From the NCBI GenBank assembly GCA_002067555.1, contig MVQQ01000235.1, positions 1 to 9,707 on the forward strand: a DNA stretch of 9,707 bases, in the 5' to 3' direction. Positions 5,956 through 9,707 of the stretch are shown here, in pieces. Each line of letters opens with the position of its first letter. The stretch's first letter is position 1. Made by a program: the position numbers and the translations under genes. The DNA comes from Syntrophorhabdus sp. PtaB.Bin184 (GTDB lineage Bacteria; Desulfobacterota; Syntrophorhabdia; Syntrophorhabdales; Syntrophorhabdaceae). The notes beneath the pieces were generated by a model that worked only from the letters and a program-made list of their open reading frames with translations, ran no database searches and was not told the origin of the DNA.

Positions 5956-5984
5956 ATTGTACCAGCGGCGCAGGCAATTGTAAA
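5956..5984 (-). promoter_or_regulatory. Sigma70 promoter for the zinc-ribbon/DUF2752 operon
   Basis: On the minus strand, TTTACA (revcomp of 5979-5984) and TACAAT (revcomp of 5956-5961) are each 5 of 6 to consensus and separated by exactly 17 bases. Transcription would begin near 5949, about 20 bases before the ATG. Confidence 0.65.
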
Positions 5985-6042
5985 GCGCAAGTGGAGGGGC
6001 CGCAATGCGTTCCCCGATGGGGGGGGATATTCGGGAATGGTC

Positions 6043-6069
6043 TAAAGTTTGAGGTAATTGTCACGATAA
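6043..6069 (+). promoter_or_regulatory. Sigma28 (FliA) promoter for the chemoreceptor gene
   Basis: TAAAGTTT (6043-6050) is a perfect match to the flagellar sigma -35 box. An 11-base spacer and CACGATAA (6062-6069), 6 of 8 to GCCGATAA with the CGATAA core intact, follow. Class-3 flagellar and chemotaxis genes are the usual targets of this sigma factor, and the next gene is a chemoreceptor starting at 6136. Confidence 0.82.
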
Positions 6070-6135
6070 ACCAACTTAGATACCGCACCTTACGAGCCAT
6101 TCAGCGAACCATCAATAACCTGGAAAGGGTGAACC

Positions 6136-7353
6136 ATGATCAAAAGTCTCAAGATCGGAACCAAATTCATGCTTTTCATCTCCGGCGTCATCACCGTCTC
6201 CGTGATCATCACGGCGCTAACCTGCCTCGGCGTTCTCTACATGGGAATGCCGCAAAGTGATTTTCTCGCGGCATTCAACCGTATTGTGCTCTTTGTGGCT
6301 GCCATTGCCGTCACACTCATCGCTGCCGTGAGCGTCATGTCTTTCTTCTACATGCGCAGGAAACTCACGGTGCCCCTCGGCGAGTGTGTCGAAGCGGCGC
6401 GACGGCTGTCGGAAGGCAATCTGGCGGTGGACATAAGCGTGCGCGGCGACAACGAGACGGCCCGGCTGCTGGAGGAGATGCAGAATATGGTCCTCCGCTG
6501 GCGTGCCATTGTCCACGAGGTCAAGGAGGCGGCGGACAAGATGACAGGTGAAAGCCGCCAGCTCAGCATCCATGCCGGCCAGATGCGCAACGGTTCTTCG
6601 CAGCAGGCGGCAAAGTCCTCACAGGTTGCCTCATCGGCGGAGGAAATGGCGCAGACCATCGTCGACATTGCGAGAAACACAAGCGACATAGCCGCGTCGG
6701 CGAGCACGGCCGTCAGTATCGCCAGGAGCGGGGCCGACGTGGTGAGCCGGTCCATTGAGGAGGTCAAGAGCATCGCCGAGGTGGTCAGAAGATCGGGGCA
6801 GATGGTGGAATCGTTGGGAAGACGCTCCGAACAGATCGGTGAGATCGTTGGTTTGATCAACGAGATCGCCGACCAGACGAACCTTCTGGCCCTCAACGCC
6901 GCCATCGAGGCCGCCCGGGCGGGAGAGGTTGGCAGAGGATTTGCCGTCGTCGCCGAAGAGGTGAAGAAGCTTGCCGAAAAGACGGCCGACGCCACCCTGG
7001 AGATCGGCCAGACGATCGACGGAATGCGCGCGGAGGTCGAGAACGCGACGAGGGCCATGGAAGAGGCCGGTGTGAAGGTTGGGGCCGGCGTGGAACTCGT
7101 GTCGCAGACCGGCGGGTCGCTCGGCGATATTGTGAGCAGTGCTGAAGGTCTCCAGAGTATGGTCACACAGATAGCCTCCGCGACGGAACAGATGTCCGCC
7201 GCGTCGGAAGAGATCAATCGTGAAATCGTTCAGATAGCCGCGGTAACGAACGAGACCTCGGCAAGCTCAGAGGTGACGGCAGTTTCGGCATCGAGCCTGC
7301 TTGGTCTGTCCGACAGACTGCAGAGCCTGATGAGCAGCTTCAGGGTGAGTTAA
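6136..7353 (+). CDS. Methyl-accepting chemotaxis protein with minimal periplasmic loop
   Basis: 405 aa chemoreceptor. TM1 (about 11-35) and TM2 (about 49-72) are joined by a loop of only about a dozen residues, so there is no room for a periplasmic ligand-binding domain. A HAMP-like linker follows (about 73-127; P80 and E83 fit HAMP landmarks), then a long coiled-coil signalling domain. The highly conserved CheA/CheW-binding hairpin tip is at 238-282, including IADQTNLLALNAAIEAARAG and GRGFAVVAEEVKKLAEKT. Probable methylation helices flank it, for example around SSAEEMAQT and SATEQMSAASEEI. There is no C-terminal NWETF-like pentapeptide. The signal may be sensed by the membrane helices, by HAMP, or through a partner. 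A sigma28 promoter lies upstream and AAAGGG precedes the ATG. It is a single-gene unit. Confidence 0.95.
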   Translation: MIKSLKIGTKFMLFISGVITVSVIITALTCLGVLYMGMPQSDFLAAFNRIVLFVAAIAVTLIAAVSVMSFFYMRRKLTVPLGECVEAARRLSEGNLAVDISVRGDNETARLLEEMQNMVLRWRAIVHEVKEAADKMTGESRQLSIHAGQMRNGSSQQAAKSSQVASSAEEMAQTIVDIARNTSDIAASASTAVSIARSGADVVSRSIEEVKSIAEVVRRSGQMVESLGRRSEQIGEIVGLINEIADQTNLLALNAAIEAARAGEVGRGFAVVAEEVKKLAEKTADATLEIGQTIDGMRAEVENATRAMEEAGVKVGAGVELVSQTGGSLGDIVSSAEGLQSMVTQIASATEQMSAASEEINREIVQIAAVTNETSASSEVTAVSASSLLGLSDRLQSLMSSFRVS

Positions 7354-7357
7354 AGAT

Positions 7358-7455
7358 GGTTCCACGTTCCAGCAAGGTTTCACGTTTCAGGCTTAAAGAC
7401 AGTTGAACATTCCAAGGTCTTTGGCTTGATACCTGGAACCTGATACCTGGAACGG
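7358..7455. repeat. Inverted GTTCCAG-type repeat at convergent junction 3
   Basis: Left arm: GGTTCCACGTTCCAG (7358-7372), then GTTTCACGTTTCAGG units. Right arm: two 14-bp units starting GATACCTGGAAC (7428-7441 and 7442-7455, 12 of 14 identical), each made of two heptads and inverted relative to the left arm. A nested AAAGAC/GTCTTT stem (7395-7400 with 7417-7422) lies between. Seven T (7458-7464) follow on the + strand at the ATPase stop codon, so the structure could end chemoreceptor transcription, though the loop is large. Confidence 0.7.
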
Positions 7456-7462
7456 TCTTTTT

Positions 7463-8443
7463 TTACGTGAAGAGGTGGCCTATCATTCTGCTCAGCATGG
7501 GGCCGCCCTTCACCTCGGTCTCCAGCAGGGGTATGGTCGCCCTCACCCCGTCGCCGAAGATGTTCCATATCTCTTCCATGTGCTCGTCCTGCATCTTGAC
7601 GCGATGGTGGACGAACTCCGCCGCGTCGGCGCCCACCTGTTCTTTCTGGATGATGCCATTGACGACGACGCCGCCGACGGGGATGCCGAACTCGAGGAAC
7701 CAGTTTATGAACCGGGTGATGACGGCGATGGGGAGGCTTTCGGGCAATGTCACGAAGAAGAACGCCGTCAGGGCGTTGTCCGTGAGCAGCGACTGGGCCC
7801 GCGCCATCCTGTCCTTGAAGCTCAGAAGGTACTCCATGAGGGGGTCCTGCTCTTCCTTCTTGGAGAAGGAAAGCATCTCCCGGAGCGACTTGGCTTCCTC
7901 CCTGCTCTTGAGCATCTTGTCGACCCAGAGCGAGTAGACCTTCGACATGCCGAGCAGCCGGCGGGCGTTGGCCGTCGGGGCCGTGTCGAAGACGTAAAAA
8001 TCGTATTCATCCTTGAACATGATGTCCGTCATGTTCTCGAACATGGCCGATTCCTCGAAGGCGGGGTTCATTGTGGCCGATTCGACGAACTCATCGGCCT
8101 TGGTCGTGATGTCTGCGAACTTGAGAAACCAGTTTATCTTCTCCCTGATCTCCTGCTTGGACCTCTCTATGGTGTCCTTCGTGTCTATCTCGAAGGCGTG
8201 ACAGAGGGCCTCGTCGCAGACGACGGCCGTTTTGCCGAAGACGTCCTGCCCGAGGAGGTTCGACAGGCTATGGACGGGGTTGGTCGATGCCAGCAGGGTC
8301 TTCTTTCCCTGTTTTGCCGCCCAGAGCGCGGCGGTCCCGGCCATCACCGTCTTGCCGACGCCGCCCTTGCCGCCGAAGAAGATGTATTTCAGATCGGGAT
8401 GGTCCTGCATGAACTTGGTCATACTTGTCGTTATCTGGCCCAT
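7463..8443 (-). CDS. ArsA/Get3-family ATPase, second of a tandem pair (Asn at catalytic Asp position)
   Basis: 326 aa single-domain member of the ArsA/Get3 group of deviant Walker A ATPases. GGKGGVGKT at 24-32 carries the signature Lys (K26). Switch I reads STNPVHSLSN (53-62): the Asp that catalyses hydrolysis in Get3 (STDPAH, D57 in yeast) is Asn here (N55). Switch II keeps FDTAPT (152-157) but AN replaces the usual GH. N262 in VVVNG is the likely adenine contact. There are no ArsA arsenite-binding cysteines and no CxxC zinc motif, so arsenite export is unlikely and no other arsenic gene is nearby. Start ATG 8443 has GGGAGGG upstream and lies 15 bases after the stop of its paralogue. Likely a protein-targeting or membrane-protein chaperone ATPase working with that paralogue; substrate unknown. 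Confidence 0.9.
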   Translation of the reverse strand: MGQITTSMTKFMQDHPDLKYIFFGGKGGVGKTVMAGTAALWAAKQGKKTLLASTNPVHSLSNLLGQDVFGKTAVVCDEALCHAFEIDTKDTIERSKQEIREKINWFLKFADITTKADEFVESATMNPAFEESAMFENMTDIMFKDEYDFYVFDTAPTANARRLLGMSKVYSLWVDKMLKSREEAKSLREMLSFSKKEEQDPLMEYLLSFKDRMARAQSLLTDNALTAFFFVTLPESLPIAVITRFINWFLEFGIPVGGVVVNGIIQKEQVGADAAEFVHHRVKMQDEHMEEIWNIFGDGVRATIPLLETEVKGGPMLSRMIGHLFT

Positions 8444-8458
8444 TGAAGAATCCCTCCC

Positions 8459-9439
8459 TTAACCAAACATGGTGTTTGACAGTTTCTCGATCATCTCGAG
8501 ACCGGTGACGTCCCGTTCCATCTCGGGGACCCAGGCGTGTATCTGGTCCTTGAAGACCTCGTCGATCACCTTCAGGTAATGGTCCTGCATCTCGATGCGA
8601 TGTTTGAGATAGTCGGGGATGTTCTGCCCTTTCAGCTCGGCGGGGAGGACCCTGTTAACGATGTAGCCGCTTAAAGGGACGTCGAACTTCGCGAAAAGGT
8701 CGGCGGCCTTGAGGGTGTCGTTGATGATCATCTCCTCGGGGGTGAGGACAAAGAAGAACGCCGTCTTCTGCTTGTCCGTCAGGATGCTCGATGACTTGTT
8801 GATGCGGTCCTTGATGTAGAGGAGTTCATTGAGGATGGCGTCCTCGTCGAGGTCCTTGTCCCTGCGTATCGTCGCGGCCACCTGGTCGTACTCGCGCATC
8901 TGCTGGCGAAGACCGGTGATCTTCCCTATCCAGGCGTCGTAGACGGAGGCCATGCTGAGATAGTAGAGGGCGTGGCCGAGGGGCACGAGATCGTAGATAT
9001 AGTAATCGTAGCCGCCCTTGACGACGATGTCGACGACCTCATCGAAGATGGCGCTCTCCTCCATGGCCGGCTCGGCAGCCGCGGCCTGGATGTAGCTCTC
9101 GATCTCCTCGGGTATCTTGTCCATGCCGTACATGTCGAGGATCTTCTGGCGGATCTCCTGCTGGTATTCCTTGACGCGGTGGTCCGCGTCGATCTCCTGC
9201 GCGTAGAGGTTGGGCATGATCTCCGTCGGTCCTTTTCCAAAGATATCCTTTTTGAAGATATCGCTCAAGGATGCCTGGGGATCGACGGAAAAGACGAGCA
9301 CCTTCTTCCCCTGTTTCGCGAGGTAGTATGCCGCGGCTGCGGAAAACGTGGTCTTGCCCAGGCCTCCCTTGCCGCCGAACATGATGTAATGCCTGTCCGG
9401 ATACTGTTCGAATATTTTTGCCAGTGAAATGGGAACCAC
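8459..9439 (-). CDS. ArsA/Get3-family ATPase, first of a tandem pair (altered switch II)
   Basis: 326 aa, exactly the length of its downstream paralogue and colinear with it from the P-loop to the C-terminal MQD block. Walker A is GGKGGLGKT (22-30). Switch I, SVDPQASLSD (51-60), keeps the catalytic Asp (D53). Switch II is unusual: YDLVPLGHALYYL (149-161) where Get3 and ArsA have FDTAPTGHTLRLL, so the DTAPT core is lost while GH is kept. N262 in the VNR motif is the probable base contact. It has no cysteines at all, so neither the zinc-clasp CxxC nor arsenite ligands are present. The start is GTG 9439: a TAA lies 12 bases upstream in frame, and the next ATG falls within the P-loop strand. The ribosome site (AAGGGG) is close and weak. 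Probable partner of the downstream ATPase. Confidence 0.9.
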   Translation of the reverse strand: MVPISLAKIFEQYPDRHYIMFGGKGGLGKTTFSAAAAYYLAKQGKKVLVFSVDPQASLSDIFKKDIFGKGPTEIMPNLYAQEIDADHRVKEYQQEIRQKILDMYGMDKIPEEIESYIQAAAAEPAMEESAIFDEVVDIVVKGGYDYYIYDLVPLGHALYYLSMASVYDAWIGKITGLRQQMREYDQVAATIRRDKDLDEDAILNELLYIKDRINKSSSILTDKQKTAFFFVLTPEEMIINDTLKAADLFAKFDVPLSGYIVNRVLPAELKGQNIPDYLKHRIEMQDHYLKVIDEVFKDQIHAWVPEMERDVTGLEMIEKLSNTMFG

Positions 9440-9520
9440 CCCCTTGTTTTAAGTTGTGCTGGATCCTTCAAGCCTTCATCAGACACAGGCTCGCGTGTAA
9501 TGCCATCCGCCGCCGCGGCC

Positions 9521-9707
9521 TCATGCCAGGGCGTCCGTCAGGTCCTTCTCCCGGAGCATCCTGCGCTTCCAGGTGGATATCTGGGGGACAACGTAGGGCA
9601 GGAGCCTCAGCGAATAGTACGGCGGCAAGATAGGCACCCCGAGCATGTCACCCATGGTGATGAGGATGAACAGGTGCTCCATGCTTGCCCGCGATTTCAG
9701 GGCGAAA
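9521..9707 (-). CDS. C-terminal part of an unknown protein with a hydrophobic tail region (partial)
   Basis: An open frame enters from the right edge and gives 61 residues to a TGA at 9521-9523; the 5' part is outside the window. The sequence is protein-like: SRASMEHLFILITMGDMLG, then VPILPPYYSLRLLPYVVP, then a basic tail with WKRRMLREKD. One hydrophobic stretch (about residues 11-27 of the fragment) is followed by a Pro/Tyr-rich, partly hydrophobic stretch and a polar end of about 20 residues. I do not recognise the family. It lies 81 bases upstream of the tandem ATPases on the same strand, so it is probably in their operon. It could be a membrane or tail-anchored client or partner of the ATPases (inference); it could equally be a soluble protein with a buried helix. 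Confidence 0.75.
   Translation of the reverse strand, partial: FALKSRASMEHLFILITMGDMLGVPILPPYYSLRLLPYVVPQISTWKRRMLREKDLTDALA

Noticed and set aside
7475..8446. A 323-codon + strand frame opposite the second ATPase
   Set aside because: It mirrors the ATPase codons in antisense, has no ribosome site and no recognisable motifs.
7463..9439. Arsenite efflux (ars) operon
   Set aside because: The ATPases are single-domain, lack the arsenite-binding cysteines, and no ArsB, ArsD, ArsR or ArsC is present in the window.

Overview
The window is a GC-rich bacterial stretch holding eleven protein genes (ten complete, one cut by the right edge). I see no rRNA, tRNA, CRISPR array or transposase. The gene set (radical SAM/SPASM protein, iron-sulfur flavoprotein, Fe-S type TtcA-like enzyme, chemoreceptor behind a flagellar-sigma promoter, tandem ArsA/Get3 ATPases) fits a motile anaerobe. 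A Desulfobacterota ('deltaproteobacterial') origin is my best guess. That placement rests on gene content and style and is not proven by the sequence.

Layout. (1) About 71-1189 +: radical SAM/SPASM enzyme. (2) 1431-3297 minus: operon DUF948 protein, YtxH protein, AI-2E/PerM-family membrane protein, behind a near-consensus sigma70 promoter. (3) 3539-4812 +: iron-sulfur flavoprotein and TtcA-like PP-loop enzyme, overlapping as ATGA and apparently driven by their own sigma70-type promoter. (4) 4945-5929 minus: double zinc-ribbon/DUF4234 membrane protein followed one base later by a DUF2752 membrane protein. (5) 6136-7353 +: chemoreceptor with almost no periplasmic sensor, behind a very good sigma28 (FliA) promoter. 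(6) 7463-9707 minus: a partial unknown protein with a hydrophobic C-terminal region, then two tandem single-domain ArsA/Get3-like ATPases of identical length (326 aa).

Two things stand out. First, the two ATPases have complementary departures from the Get3 catalytic motifs: one keeps the switch I Asp but has a rewritten switch II, and the other has Asn at the catalytic Asp position but keeps DTAPT. This suggests an obligate heterodimer, possibly serving the hydrophobic-tailed protein encoded just upstream. Second, all three convergent gene junctions (1190-1430, 4813-4944, 7354-7462) hold short-period repeat arrays whose arms are inverted across the junction. The repeats differ in sequence at each junction, and in two places they run into the 3' coding ends of genes. 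One array encodes the last eleven residues of the radical SAM protein.

No gap between genes exceeds 300 bases. The largest are 1190-1430 (inverted repeats and a terminator candidate), 3298-3538 (two divergent promoters, a repeat and a leader hairpin) and 5930-6135 (two divergent promoters). I see no recognisable site in 9440-9520.
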